A DNA stretch of 64,000 nt from Nicotiana tabacum. Lineage: Eukaryota > Streptophyta > Magnoliopsida > Solanales > Solanaceae. The notes below the pieces were generated by a model. That model was not told the origin of the DNA and searched no databases. It worked only from the letters and a program-made list of their open reading frames with translations. This document shows positions 45,005 to 56,758 of this stretch, piece by piece. Position numbers and translations under genes: made by a program. Location of the stretch: contig NC_134101.1 in the NCBI RefSeq assembly GCF_000715075.1, positions 198,358,103-198,422,102 on the forward strand, given 5' to 3'. How positions within the stretch are numbered: position 1 is the first letter of the stretch; each line of letters begins with the position of its first letter.

Positions 45005-46301
45005 CTATAGCTGAGAAGTCTGTGGAGGTGCACCCCTCCTAAGTCTGGGGCAATCTCTCATCATATGGCGTGTATTACCACACTCAAAACAAGCTTTGGG
45101 AGGACGCGGTGGCTGTGACTGGCTCGGGCCAAGTTTGCTGGACTGACCACTGAAAGCACCCCGCGCAGGAGGCGCACGAGATACTGGTGGTGCATAATAA
45201 GGCTCCTGAGGCCTAGGAGGAGCTGGAATACCACTTGCTGCTGGAAGAGCTGAATGAATGAGGCGACTCATATAACCCCTAACATGATGACCTGCAGCTA
45301 GGGCACTGGTACCAGAATGATGGCCCTACTCTCGAGACCTCTTAGTCTCTCTCTCCTCTCTCTCCCTAGCATGCATACCCTCAATCCTCCTAGCAATACT
45401 CAACACCTGCTTATAAGAAGTATCCATCTCCAACTCACGATCCATACTAGACCTGAGCTGGGAATAAGCCCTTCAATAAACCGGCGAACCCTCTCGCAAA
45501 CAGTAGAAACCAAGGCTGGTGCATGTCTAGCCAAGCTGGTGAAACGGACGGCATACTCCGAGATAGTCATAGTACCCTGACGCAAATGCTCAAACTCTGC
45601 GTGCCATGCTTCCCTGAGGCTCTAAGGAACAAACTCTCTCAGGAACATATCTGAAAACTGGGTCCAAGTCAGTGAAGCTGCCTCATCCCAGTTGTCTAAC
45701 TCATAGGTGCGCCACCACTCATAGGCGGCTCCTCAAAGCTAGAAAGTAATGAAGGAAACCCCGCTTGATCCTGATATACCCATGGTACGGAGAATACGGT
45801 AGCACTCCTCCATAAATCCCAAGGCATCATTTGATGCTAACCCACTGAATACATGAGGATCATACTTCTTGAACCTCTCAAGTCTCTGCTGCACATCCTC
45901 TTACGCCGCTGACCTGGGACTACAGGCTGTACAGGAATAATCTCTGGGACCAGATCAACATAAACTCGCTACTTAAGAGTGTGGGCGGGGAGAGTTTATG
46001 CTCCTCCCCAGGCCTAAGATGTGGCTGCAGCAAGGGGAAACAATCCTACTTGAGTGAAAGTGGTGTACATGCTCATGAACTGCGCAAGAATCTCCTGGAG
46101 TGCTGGAGTAGTAGTAGTAGTGGGCGTATCATGTGCCTGGACTCCGGCTGGAACTGTTGGTGGTACCTCGGTGGCAGCTCGTGCGGGTGCTCTGGCTGCA
46201 CCACGTGCGCGTCCTCGGACTATACCCCGGCCCCGGCCTCTAACAGCTGCAGTAGGGGGCATAGGGGCCTAATCATCTAGGGTAGCACGTGTCCTCACCA
46301 T
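45005..46301 (-). pseudogene. Gag pseudogene of element C
   Basis: It starts MVRTRATLDD at 46301 followed by a TAG. An Arg/Ala/Pro-rich stretch comes next (AAVRGRGRGIVRGRARGAAR) with EILAQFMSMYTTFTQVG. The central capsid region (45600-45950) is interrupted by stops. The part near 45580 reads RQGTMTISEYAVRFTSLARH, typical of Retrotrans_gag. Near the end a Pro/Ser-rich hinge leads to the zinc knuckle CFECGNTRHMMRDC (about 45090-45050), C-x2-C-x4-H-x4-C and intact. The start is chosen by the conserved MVRTRAT opening. Confidence 0.88.
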
Positions 46302-46485
46302 CTATGAGAGAATAGAAGACAGAAGTTTAGAATTGTGACATCAAAATCTCGCACGACAAGGAAACCAAATGAAGTGGAATTTTTCTAACAATTACATAGC
46401 CTCTCGTAGATAAGTACAAATGTCTCCATACCGATCAGCGAGACTCTAATAAACCGTCTTGTGTTTCATGACTCCTATGAACCTA

Positions 46486-46499
46486 GAGCTTTGAGACCA
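46486..46499 (-). other. Primer-binding site of element C, decayed
   Basis: On the minus strand TGGTCTCAAAGCTC lies four bases after the 5' LTR end. It corresponds to the initiator-Met site TGGTATCAGAGC with three changes, so priming was probably weakened after insertion. Confidence 0.7.
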
Positions 46500-46502
46500 A
46501 CT

Positions 46503-49243
46503 TGTCACGACCCCAGTACGCCCTCCGTGAACTATCGTGACGGCACCTAGTCTCTGCGAATAGATAAGCCTAACAAATGCGAAAAAATAAATAATTTGCG
46601 GAAGAAGTAATTAAAAACCAAAATAATCGAATAAAACAGTATTTAAAATGCCGCTCGGCATATACAATACAACTTCTAGAAACTAACAACATTTCCCAAA
46701 ACCTGGAATCTCATGAAACCACAAGCCTTTGAATGTCTACAAGTGTCTAACTCCAGAATATCTAACAAGGAAAAGAAATACAGAAGGACTAATACTTAAA
46801 AGAGAGAATAGAAAGGGACTCTTTGGCCTGCGGACGCGGCAGATATACCTCGAAGCCTTAGGAACAGTTGCCTCGTCTCAAGGGTGATAGGACTAAGTCG
46901 AAGTACCTGGATCTGCACATGAAAAACATGTGCAGAAAGGGCATGAGTACACCACAATGGTACTCAGTAAGTGCCAAGCCTAACCTCGGTTGGGTAGTGG
47001 CGAGGAAGGTCGGGACCCTAATGAGGTTAAATAAAATATAAAATTCGACAGTGTAGAACAGAACAATATAAATAAGTACAACAGTAAAAGTAACATAGGA
47101 CATAGAGGGCAGCAATAGCTACTACAGAGGCAAAGTAAACATAGAAAAGAAATACAGCTCAAAACAAAGATAACAACTGGGGATCTCCTAGGATACTATC
47201 ATGTAGTCCCATATATATATATATATATATAATGGATCTTCCGAGATACCGTTCCGTAGACCAACTCATAGTGCATGGGGATCTACCGGAATCCTGATCC
47301 CTAGTCCCGAATGTAAATACCCAGTACTAGGGGAATTTACCGGGTGTAGTCTCGTAGTTCCATATAACTTTGTAGGGGGATCTATCGGAATCCCACATCC
47401 GTAGTCCCAAATAAACAGACAAGGGGGAGCTACCGGAATCCCATATTCGTAGTCCCAAATGTAAATACACAGCAACAACAAGAAAAATATTCAGCAAATG
47501 TCAATTTCATATTAAGGCAAACAAGTAATTCTAGCCTAGCATGCTGCACAGAATTCAGGTAAAACAGTCTGAGCAAATAAAGCAATTAAATCACTTAGAT
47601 ATACTTTTCCTAAGCTAATAACAGGCTTAAAGTACAAGTAATATAAACAGGAAAGGAACAATACTAGTAATTACTTAATGAAAATCGGATTTTTCAACAA
47701 TTAGCACAAGTACGCACTCGTCACCTCACGTACAAGGTATTCCAATTAACAATAATACCAAATCCTAAGGGGAAAGTCCCCCACACAAGGTTAGGCAAGC
47801 CACTTACCTCGAACCGGCTCAAAATCAACACGAAACCACGTTCTTGCCACGAGTACTCGACTCCAAATGGCCCAAATCTATTCAATTCAATTGCATAATG
47901 TAACTAACACTTCAAGTAACTGATTCTACAATTAAAGTCTAAGCTAATACGCGAAATTATATAAAATGACCAAAACGCCCCTCAGGCCCACATCTCGGAA
48001 TCGGGTGAAATTTACATTTTCAGAAACCTCGTACTCTCACGAGTCTATACATAACAAGAACACCGAAATCTATATCAAAATTACTTCAATCCGACATCAA
48101 AATCGTGATCTAAACTCAATTGTTAGGTCTAGGAACTTTCTCCAATTTTTCACCATAAATTCGAAATTAAAGGATGGATTTAAGTGTAGATTTATGGAAA
48201 TTAGTCTAAACCGAGCAAGAATTACTTACCCAAAACACCCAGGTAGAAATCTCTCTCCAAATCTCCAATCCCGAGCTCCTTAATTAAAATTTTCAAGTTT
48301 GAACTAAACTCTCGATTCTATCCCTTTTCTACCCAGTGAAACCGTATCTGCGGCCTTGGAACCGCACCAGCGGTCCCGCTTCTACGAGGACCAAGTCGCA
48401 CCTGCGACTTCTCATTAAATCACCTTTTCGCTTCTGCGACAGACTTTCCATACCTGCGGTCTCGCACCTGCGGCTCCTGCAGCTGGACCAATTTCTGCTT
48501 CTGTGGCTTGATTCCGCATTTGCGGGAGTCGCACCTGCGGACTCTCAACCGCAGATGCTGTTATGACAGCAGCCATAACTTCAACTGTAACTCCAAATTT
48601 CCAATTTTTCGGACAATCATCCAAAATCACCCCGAGGCCCCCGGGACCTCAACCAAAAGCACAAACGAGTCATAAACCACTACCCAAACTTATATCAATC
48701 CTTAAAACACCTAAAACAACATCGAAACCTCGAATTAACCATGGATTCAAGCCTAAGAACTCCAAAATTCTTAAAATATGCTTTTGATCAAAAAGTCAAT
48801 CAACCCTCGTCCGAATGACCTAAATTTTGCACACACGCCAAATTCAATACTATGGAGCTACTCTAACTTTCGGAATTCCATTCTGACCCTCGGATCAAAA
48901 TCTCACTATCGAACCGGAAACTTCAAAAATTCAAATTTCGGCATTTCAAGCCTAAATTAGCTACGTACCTCCAAAATACAATCCAAACACCTCCTAAGCC
49001 CGAAATCATCCAACAGAGCTAACGGAACCAACGAAATTCCATTCCGAGACCGTCTTCACACTGTTCCGACTACGGTCCTATTTCTAAAACTTAAAATCTC
49101 ATTTAGGGACTAAGTGTCCCAAAACTCTCCGAAACTCAAAGCCAAACATCCCGGCAATTCATAATAGCATAAATAAATACAAGGAAACCAGTTAATAGGG
49201 GATCGAGGCGTTAATTCTTAAAACAATCGACCGGGTCATTACA
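46503..49243 (-). repeat. 5' LTR of element C
   Basis: 2741 bp, full-length match to 34867-37579. It includes a short (AT)n near 47213-47231 absent from the partner copy. Plus-strand ends are TGTCACGACC and GGGTCATTACA. Confidence 0.93.
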
Positions 49244-49248
49244 AATTG

Positions 49249-49406
49249 TATTCCCGAATTACCAGAAATAGTGTGCAGACATGTTGTGGGAAACTGATGA
49301 ATTCTTTATTTGATTTCAGATACTTAATAGTTTGTGAGTAAATGTTGAGTTTTGATCATGCTTATGCATTGTAGATTCTAGAGGTATGCATTTATTTAAT
49401 ATGATG

Positions 49407-49476
<70 letters not shown>

Positions 49477-49519
49477 TTGGGCTGTGTGATAAGGTGCATC
49501 TTGTCATAGGCTCTACATA
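49249..49519 (+). mobile_element. Old LTR sequence, right flank of element C, with TC and AT microsatellites
   Basis: It continues the sequence interrupted at 34866. (TC)n occupies about 49410-49440 and passes directly into (AT)n to about 49472. No coding capacity. Confidence 0.5.
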
Positions 49520-50955
49520 CTAAGCAAGGCATAAGGAGCCTAAAACTATCCCAAATATGCTATTGCCTTATTTTACGTAAATAAGCTCATCAGTTCATCA
49601 CTTCACATGTATTCCATCCCCAAATCATGTAGCATGTAACACATATATCTTATTTGAAGAACGTTTCCTCTTAACAAGGTTAGACAAGAGACTTACCTTC
49701 TTTTGAGACAGCTTCAACTATAAAATACCACTTTTCCTTGAAATTGTCCTCTAAATATCCCAAATCTATCCAAACAACACTTAAAGAAGTCAACTAATGC
49801 TCTAGGAATCAATTCCAATCCTAAATGCTTCAATCTTTAATGAATTTAGAAAAAGTCAACAAAAGTGAACACGGACTCACATGTCTAAAATTTAAAATTG
49901 AGCAAAATATTTGTGCACCCATGATCTCCCGACTCCACATATATATTTTTTCCAATCAGTATTCAAAACCCCAAATATACAAACTTATTAGGATGATTGG
50001 GTGAATCTCAGGGGGCTCAGGTGAGTTTTAGGGTGGTTTCGGAGCATTTTAGAATATGTTGCAGCTACAGTTTTTTAGAGTGCAATAGTGCATCATGATC
50101 GCTAAGCTAAGTCTCGCGATCACGTGGAGGTAGTTTGAGGTTATATAGGATAGTCAGATGGTGCATCGCGGTATCATTATGGAGGTCGCGATCACATAGG
50201 AGCCATTCCAGTTGTCCTACAGGATTGCTTGAGACCAGTCGCGATCGCATATAAGGATCGGGCTGAAGGAGCATTTAAGATCTAGATTTCGGGATTTTGC
50301 CCATTTTCACCATTTTTGAGATCTTGAGCTCAGGAGGAGGCAATATTTGAGGAGATATTCACCCCAACTTCAAAGGTTAGTAATTCCAACTTGGAGTTGA
50401 CTTAATATATTAAATACCCGTAGATTTCTACAGCTAAATCTAGGGATTTTAAAGAAAGATGAAGAGGGTTTTTGCACTAAGAGTAACTATTTTATTTTGG
50501 GGTTTTGAATACTGATTGAGGTTGGATTGGAAAAAATATATATGTGGAGTCGGGAGATTATGGGTGCCTGGATATTTGGTTCAATTTTAAATTTTATTCA
50601 TGTGGGTCTAGGTTGGTTTTTGTTGACTTTTTCTAAATTCGTTAAAGATTGAAGCGTTTTGGATTTGAATTGATTCCTAGAGCATTAGTTGACTTCTTTA
50701 ACTGTTGTTTGGATAGATGTGGGATATTTAGAGGACAATTTCAAAGGAAAAGTGGTATTTTATGGTTGAAGCTATCTCAAGAGAAGGTAAGTCTCTTGTC
50801 TAACCTTGTTAAGAGAAAACTTTCTTCAAATAAGATATATGTATCACATGCTACATGATTTGGGGGTGGCATACATGTGAAGTGATGAGCTTATATACGT
50901 AAAATAAGTCAATAGCATATTTGGGATAGTTTTAGGCTCCTTATGCCTTGCTTAG
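49520..50955. repeat. Large inverted repeat, arms of about 460 bp
   Basis: 49520-49975 is the reverse complement of about 50495-50955, with roughly 90 percent identity by eye. The outer ends are ctaagcaaggcataaggagc and its complement. A 519-base spacer lies between. The right arm is part of the element E 5' LTR and the left arm is an inverted copy of the same LTR segment. A transcript across it would form a long hairpin. Confidence 0.88.
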
Positions 50956-52134
50956 TTGTGTGCTCTTCTTGAATTATGCTTTATTTTATTGTTTGACTAC
51001 GTGAGCATATTTATTCATGCTAGAGATTATGTTTAGACTTATAATATCTTATTTGGCCATGATGTGTTATTCTTGGGATGTTGATATACTTGATTTAGTT
51101 GTAGTCATATTTTATATCATGATCATATATCTGCATCTCTATTTGTTATGTCCTTGTGCATCTTATTTATTATCTCTAAGCATATGCATACATTCTTGGA
51201 GATGCAAATCTTGATACGGATTGATATGATTACGGCATATTGGGACATTATGTGCGGATTGACATGTTATGGCATGTTGAGTTTCCGTGCAGTGCGTGGA
51301 TATAGATTCATCCCTCGGAATCAGGCGATTACTCGTGTTACATTGGGCCTAGTGAGCGCATGTGATATGCATATCGTGTTGGAAAAAATGGGATGTGTTG
51401 GATCATGTTGGAGCACATTAGATGTGCTAATATTGGATATGATTGATTTGTGAGAATGCATAAATATCCTAAACTTATGTAGAAGCATTTATATAGGTTC
51501 TACTTGGTGTATATTATCTTTAAATGCAGACATGGCAATTGAATTGTATTTTGGTTATCTTGTTTGAGAAACATATCATATCTCTTATTTGTGCACCTTA
51601 TTACTATATCTATTATTTTTGGTTATTTCCTGGGATTCAATGCTATTATGAATTTGTTCAAATCGTAAAGGTGAGTATCATATTTTTACCAAGATCTCAT
51701 CACTACTTTGAAATTTAACCTGATACTTATTGAGTACACGTTAATCTTTGCTCTTATATTATACTTTTGCACATTTAATGCAGATATCGATGTTGGTCCC
51801 CATGGTATCTAGGAGAGTGCTTAATAGTTTGACTATTGGAGACTTTGTGGTGAATTACTATGCGGATTCACAGCTTACGGACAGTACTCTAGTATTTTGA
51901 GACTCAATTTTATTCCATCTTAATAGCTCTTGACTCTGTACTATCGGGTTTTGGGAGATTTTTGTAGTATATCTTGTATTTAGTTGATGATGTGACACTT
52001 ATTTATGTTTTATCTGTATCATGACAACAAATTATCCTATATTTGTCTTGCTTTAGATGATTATGGTTGTTGGTTTACCTAGCAGGTTGGGTTTAGCTTC
52101 CATCATGATCATGGTAGAATTATGGTTTGTGACA
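49981..52134 (+). repeat. 5' LTR of element E, start missing
   Basis: Its first bases (ttaggatgattgggtgaatctc) match the 3' LTR from about 58975 on, so the LTR start is missing. It ends GTGACA at 52134, before the primer site. It contains CG-rich words (tcgcgatcacgtgg) typical of these LTRs and most of the right arm of the inverted repeat. Confidence 0.8.
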
Positions 52135-52137
52135 AGT

Positions 52138-52151
52138 TGGTATCAAAGTTC
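52138..52151 (+). other. Primer-binding site of element E
   Basis: TGGTATCAAAGTTC, three bases after the LTR end, resembles the initiator-Met site TGGTATCAGAGC with two or three changes. Confidence 0.75.
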
Positions 52152-52334
52152 TAGGATAAATGGTGCTATGGGTCATGAGAATGTCTAATAGAGTCAAGCA
52201 GATCGATATGAGGACATCTATACTTTTCTTCAAGAGGCTATGGGAAACTAGGAAACTTCCCTTGTTTCTCTCCTTGTCATGCACCTTTTGTTTTATCTTG
52301 AAGTTTGAATCTTTAATATTTTATTCTCTCATAG

Positions 52335-53790
52335 ATAGTGAGAACACGTGTGCCAGCTGAAGCCAGTACCCCTAGCTTGAGTCGGGAGAGTCAAGGGTCA
52401 GGGCACGATTGGAGCTTGGATCAGAGCATGTATGGAACTACCGATAAGAGATGGAGCATCCCCAACTACCCGTGCTTGTGCTACAACCACTTATAAGAAG
52501 CCAACTATAGCTCTAGTGGTAGAACAAGTCCCACATCAGGCTATTCCACCAGGTCCCACATCAGGTTATTCCACCAGGTCCAGCTCAAGTTCCTGAGGTT
52601 TTCATTGCTACTCCAGTGCTTCAGGAAACCATGATCCATATTCTGAGTTACTTCAAGGTTTGGCAGAGGCTAGGATTCCTATGGTCCTAGCTACTTCTCA
52701 AGCTAGAGGGGGAGCACGTGCCCTAGCTTCTCACACTCCAGAGTAGGCCACCGCTATGTTCCAAACTCTAGGAGTTCCAATTATCCCACTAGTTGGGGTT
52801 GTTGAACCTATTATTGCGGTTAGGCGGAGGTTAGGCCTGTCGTGCCTATTAATGAATAGAAGAGAATGGATTGGTTCTAGAAATTAGATTCCCTACATTT
52901 TTATGGTGATACCATATTTGATGCTCAGGACTTCTTGGATAGGTGTCATGAGATTTTACACAATTTGGTTCTTGTGATCTAACGAAGTTGATTTCACTAC
53001 TTTTCAAATGAGAGCGCCAACTAAGAGGTGGTGGCCGACTTATGAGCAGAGCAAGCCCGCATGATCATTTCCTCTCACTTGGACTAAGTTTTTCACTCTC
53101 TTGCTGGAGTAGTTCATTTCAGGCACAAGGATAGATGAGTAGCATAGTCAATTTGAGCACCTAAAGCATGACAATATGGCCGTTACTCTATATGGGATGA
53201 GGTTTCTGGAGTTATCTTATTATGCAGCTTTCTTGATTTCCATAGAGACTGAGAAGGTGAGGATATTTATTGAAGGGCTTAAATTTGGAATTAACCTTAG
53301 TATGGCTAAAGAGACATAGACAGAGACTACCTTTTAGCAGGAAGTAGAGATAGGGTGGAGGATAGCGCGCTTCCATGGTCAGGGAAGAGCAGGCAACGAA
53401 GGATAAAAGGAATCGTGATTCATAAGGATTTAGTGGTGCTTCATCTAAAGACAAGGGTCATTTTGGTAGAGGCTACTCTAGTAGGCCAGTTCACTCAACA
53501 CTTTAAACTTTAAACGGTGCTCTAGTTAGTTATGGTTCCCACAGTACTCACTCAGGGCAAACATCCTGCAACGCACCTCTAGCTTATGGTTCATATGGTG
53601 GTTATTCTGGTTCTCAAGTATAGACTTAGTCCCAGCAGTCACGCTAGAAGAAAGGTTTCTTTGAGCGTGGAGATTCAAGGCATGCAAGGTGGGATTGTCC
53701 GAAATTTAGAGTGGTATATCTCAACAAGATAATCATGCTATGATTCCAGCCCCAATTTCTATAAAACAAGCCCAGCCAGCTAGAGGTAGA
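52335..53790 (+). pseudogene. Gag pseudogene of element E
   Basis: The expected start (compare MVRTRAT in element C) reads ATAGTGAGAACACG, so the ATG at 52335 has become ATA. Later pieces: RMDWF, KLDSLHFYGDTIFDAQDFLD, RCHEIL, FQMRAPTKRWWPTYEQSKPA, FEHLKHDNMAVTLYGMRFLE and LSYYAAFLI. A zinc knuckle near 53665-53705 reads FFERGDSRHARWDC, in which two cysteines are lost. Stops are numerous. A 25-bp tandem duplication lies at 52529-52578 in the Pro-rich part. Confidence 0.8.
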
Positions 53791-53899
53791 GTTCAACCAG
53801 TTAAAGGTCATCCGAGATTAGGAGGACAGATTCAATGGAGGTAAAACTCGTTCCTATGCTTTCCCTGACCTGAGGCAGTTGCATTAGATATAATCATTT

Positions 53900-54482
53900 A
53901 GGTATTATCTCAGTCTGTCATAGAGATGCTTTGATATTATTTGATTTGGTTTCTACCTATTCGTATGTGTTATCTTACTTTTCATTATATTTTCGTATGT
54001 CCTGTGATTCTTTACATATTCATGTTTATGTGTCTATGCCTGTTGGATATTCTATTATAGTGGATTGAGTTTATTGATCTTGTGTAGTTGCTATTGATGG
54101 GTATGATACAATGGTAGATTTTTATTGTTGGATATGGCAGATTTTGAGGTAATTCTTGGCATGGATTAGTTATTCACGTATCATGTTAAATTGGATTGTT
54201 ACGCCAAGACTATGACTTTAGCTATGTGTGGCTTGACTAAATTAGATTGGAGAGGGTCACTTTATCATTCTACAGGTAAGTGATTTCAGTTATGAAGGCT
54301 CAACATATGGTTCATAAAGGATATCTAGTTGGTTTATTCTGGATTCTAGTGCAAAGGTTTCTTCTATGGATCAGATACCAGTTGTAAGAAAGTTCTTGGA
54401 CATGTTCCCTATACATCTATTAGGTATGCCACCAAATAGAGGTATTGAATTTGGTATTGACTTAGTTCCTAGCACAAATCCT
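53900..54482 (+). pseudogene. Aspartic protease region of element E
   Basis: The active-site loop reads ALILFDLVSTYSYVLSYF. The Asp is kept, but the Pro-Gly that should follow is Leu-Val, so the loop is not functional. Downstream are MADFEVILGMD followed by a stop, VKLDCYAKTMTLAMCGL and LDWRGSL, the usual end of this domain. Then comes FLDMFPIHLLGMPPNRGI, leading into RT. Confidence 0.75.
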
Positions 54483-55484
54483 ATATCTATTCCAGCATAC
54501 CGCATAGCTCTAGCTGAGTTGCAGGAGTAGTTGCAAGATTTGCTTGGAAAGGGTTCATTAAACCAAGAGTTATTCTTTGGGTAGCAATGGTGTTATTTGT
54601 GAAGAATAAGGTTGGTAATATAAGATGTGCATTAATTATAGGAAGTTGAACAATGTTACTATCAAGAACAAGTATTCATTGCCTCGTATTAGTGATTTGT
54701 TTGATCATCTTTAAAGTGCTAAGGTATTCTCGGATATCCCTAAGACAACTTTTAGGACTCATTATAGTCATTATGAGTTCTTGGTGCTGTCATTTAGTTT
54801 GACAAATGCTCCAACAACATTTATGAATTTGATGAACTAGGTTTCCAAACTTTATTTGGACTTTTTTGTGATAATTTTCATTGATGACGTCTTGATTAAC
54901 TCTCGTAGTACGGAGGAGCATGAGCTGCATTTGAGGATTGTGTTTCAGACATTGAAGGAAAAGAAGCTTTATTCTATGCTCTCTAAATGTAAGTTTTGGT
55001 TGGACTCAGTTGCATTTTTGGGTCACGTAGTTTCTGATGATGGTATTAAGACTGATCCTAAGAAGATTAAGGCGGGTCAGAGTTGGACTAAACCTACTAC
55101 AGCTACGAAGATTAGGAGCTTCTTGGGTTTGGGAGGCTATTATCATTGTTTTGTAAAGGGGTTTTCATCCATCGCATCTCTATTAACTAAGTTGACTCAG
55201 TAGGATGTTCCTTTTAGATGATTTGATAAATGTGAGGAGAGCTATCAGAAGCTCAAGATTGTTTTGACTACAGCCTAGTGTTGGTGTTGCCCATAAGTTC
55301 AGGGCCATACACAGTGTTTTGTAATGCTTCATACATTGATCTTGGTACGATATTAATGTAGGATAGTAGGGTGATTGCTTATACATTACGGAAGTTGAAG
55401 CCCCATGAGAAGAAATATTTAGTTCATAATTTGGAGTTAGCATATGCACTCAAGATTTGGAGGAGTTACTTGTACGATGTGTTT
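54483..55484 (+). pseudogene. Reverse transcriptase and first part of RNase H (element E)
   Basis: Early RT is strongly decayed. From 54856 an open 115-codon stretch holds the active site IIFIDDVLINS (aspartates at 54883-54888), with EEHELHLRIVFQTLKEKKLY, SKCKFWLDSVAFLGHVVSDD, GIKTDPKKIKAGQSW and [20 protein letters not shown]. RNase H begins with FCNASYIDLGT and IAYTLRKLKPHEKKYLVHNL, then ALKIWRSYLYDV. It breaks at 55484 where a solo LTR entered. It resumes at 56759 with KVYTDHRSLHHLFKQKH. Confidence 0.85.
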
Positions 55485-56758
55485 TGTTGCGACCAAAAAC
55501 ACTCACGCAAGTGCACGCGATCGTTAAGTAATAAAGTAGTGAGTAGAGTATCATTCCCACGAAGACTTGTGACTAACTTTTTACTAATTTAAACTCAATT
55601 AAATTATCAATTCAAGAGATTTATCACAAAATATGAAAGTGACTAATTTACTAACTAAAATTATCAAGCAATGAATTAACTAGAAATCAACCAAAACAAA
55701 TAGCAATTTCGAATAACAATCAGTAGGAGAGAATATTCCAGGGTCACGGGTTAGTTAACAATCATGTTACGTTCTTGGCTTAAAATAACTAATTGATTTA
55801 TCTGGATTATTGATTTACAGGGTTGATATTACTCATAAGAATCTGTCGAGTCCTTATTCGCCTATTCAAGTTAATTTAATGCCTATATGTCTATGGAATT
55901 AAGATTAACAAGAATGCATTTACAATTCCTGTATTTCAACCAAGCAAGGCAATTAGGTATATGTCTATCCTAATTGAGAATTCGTTCCCCGATGTCCGGG
56001 TTCGAGAACTTGTTCTATTTAATTCTATATGCAATCTAGAGTTCCCACTTTCGAGTTCAACTCTAGATTCGTAGATAGTATTTCACTGTTAGGTACTCAG
56101 CAAAATAATTAAAAACAGAATCAAATAAACAACCCAATATGATAAAATCAACTTCGTCAAATTAAACTTCAAACAACAACATTCATGTTTCACCCGTGAC
56201 CCTAGAACAATAGGGTTCTTAGACACTCATGTTCATACAATCATCAAAAATAATGTTTTTAAATATAAAATCAATGAGTACTAGAAAAGGGATGGAAGAA
56301 TTGCTCAAATCCGTGCTCCCAAGTGTTTTGCTCCTTTGTTTCCTCTCTAAAATTACGTTCTCCCCTCAAAATAGGATTTAGGATAGGTTTTATATCAATT
56401 GGAGGCGTCTTGGAGTAAAAATAACCGAGTCCAAGTCGGAATAGGACACTTTAGCGACCTGAGCGTCCAGGGCAGCGTGGGGCGCTAGCCCTAGCGCTCA
56501 AAATATTTGAGTACTGGAAACTGCGCCACAGCCAGCGCCCCACGCTGGCTGTGGCCCTCAAAATCGACTTTTTACCTTTTTGCTCCAATTTCGCTCCAGT
56601 TCGCATCTTTTCATCCCAAATTTCATCCGAATGATTCCTACACATAGGAACACCATAATTTATCACAAATCATCATATTAAACATCTCAAATCATCGAAA
56701 CATGAGCAAAATACGAGGCGATATATATCAAAATATACATACTTTAAGCTGATTATCA
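55485..56758 (-). repeat. Solo LTR inserted in element E
   Basis: On plus it starts TGTTGCGACC and ends GATTATCA. Read on minus this is TGATAATC...GGTCGCAACA, with TG and CA ends. The flanks are TGTTT (55480-55484) and TGTTT (56759-56763), a perfect 5-bp duplication. No internal coding region or second LTR is present, so it is best read as a solo LTR left by LTR-LTR recombination. It belongs to a family not otherwise seen here. Confidence 0.85.
56525..56555. other. Perfect 13-bp hairpin inside the solo LTR
   Basis: GCCACAGCCAGCG (56525-56537) and CGCTGGCTGTGGC (56543-56555) are exact reverse complements around a 5-base loop. It lies in a GC-rich island within an AT-rich LTR, next to a second short inverted pair (gcgctagccctagcgc, 56481-56496). 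It could be an RNA hairpin in the R/U5 region or a terminator-like structure. Its role is unknown. Confidence 0.8.

Larger units (their letters stand above)
34867..49243 (-). mobile_element. Element C: chromodomain Ty3/gypsy retrotransposon (chromovirus)
   Basis: Reads from right to left. 5' LTR 46503-49243, primer site, gag, protease, RT, RNase H, integrase with chromodomain, purine tract, 3' LTR 34867-37579. Both flanks are AATTG (34862-34866 and 49244-49248), a perfect 5-bp duplication, so the ends are exact. LTRs of 2.7 kb plus a chromodomain suggest the Tekay/Del group. Without the nested element D it is about 10.6 kb. Over the outer 270 bases the LTRs differ at roughly 17 sites by my count, about 6 percent, so the insertion is not recent. 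Confidence 0.93.
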
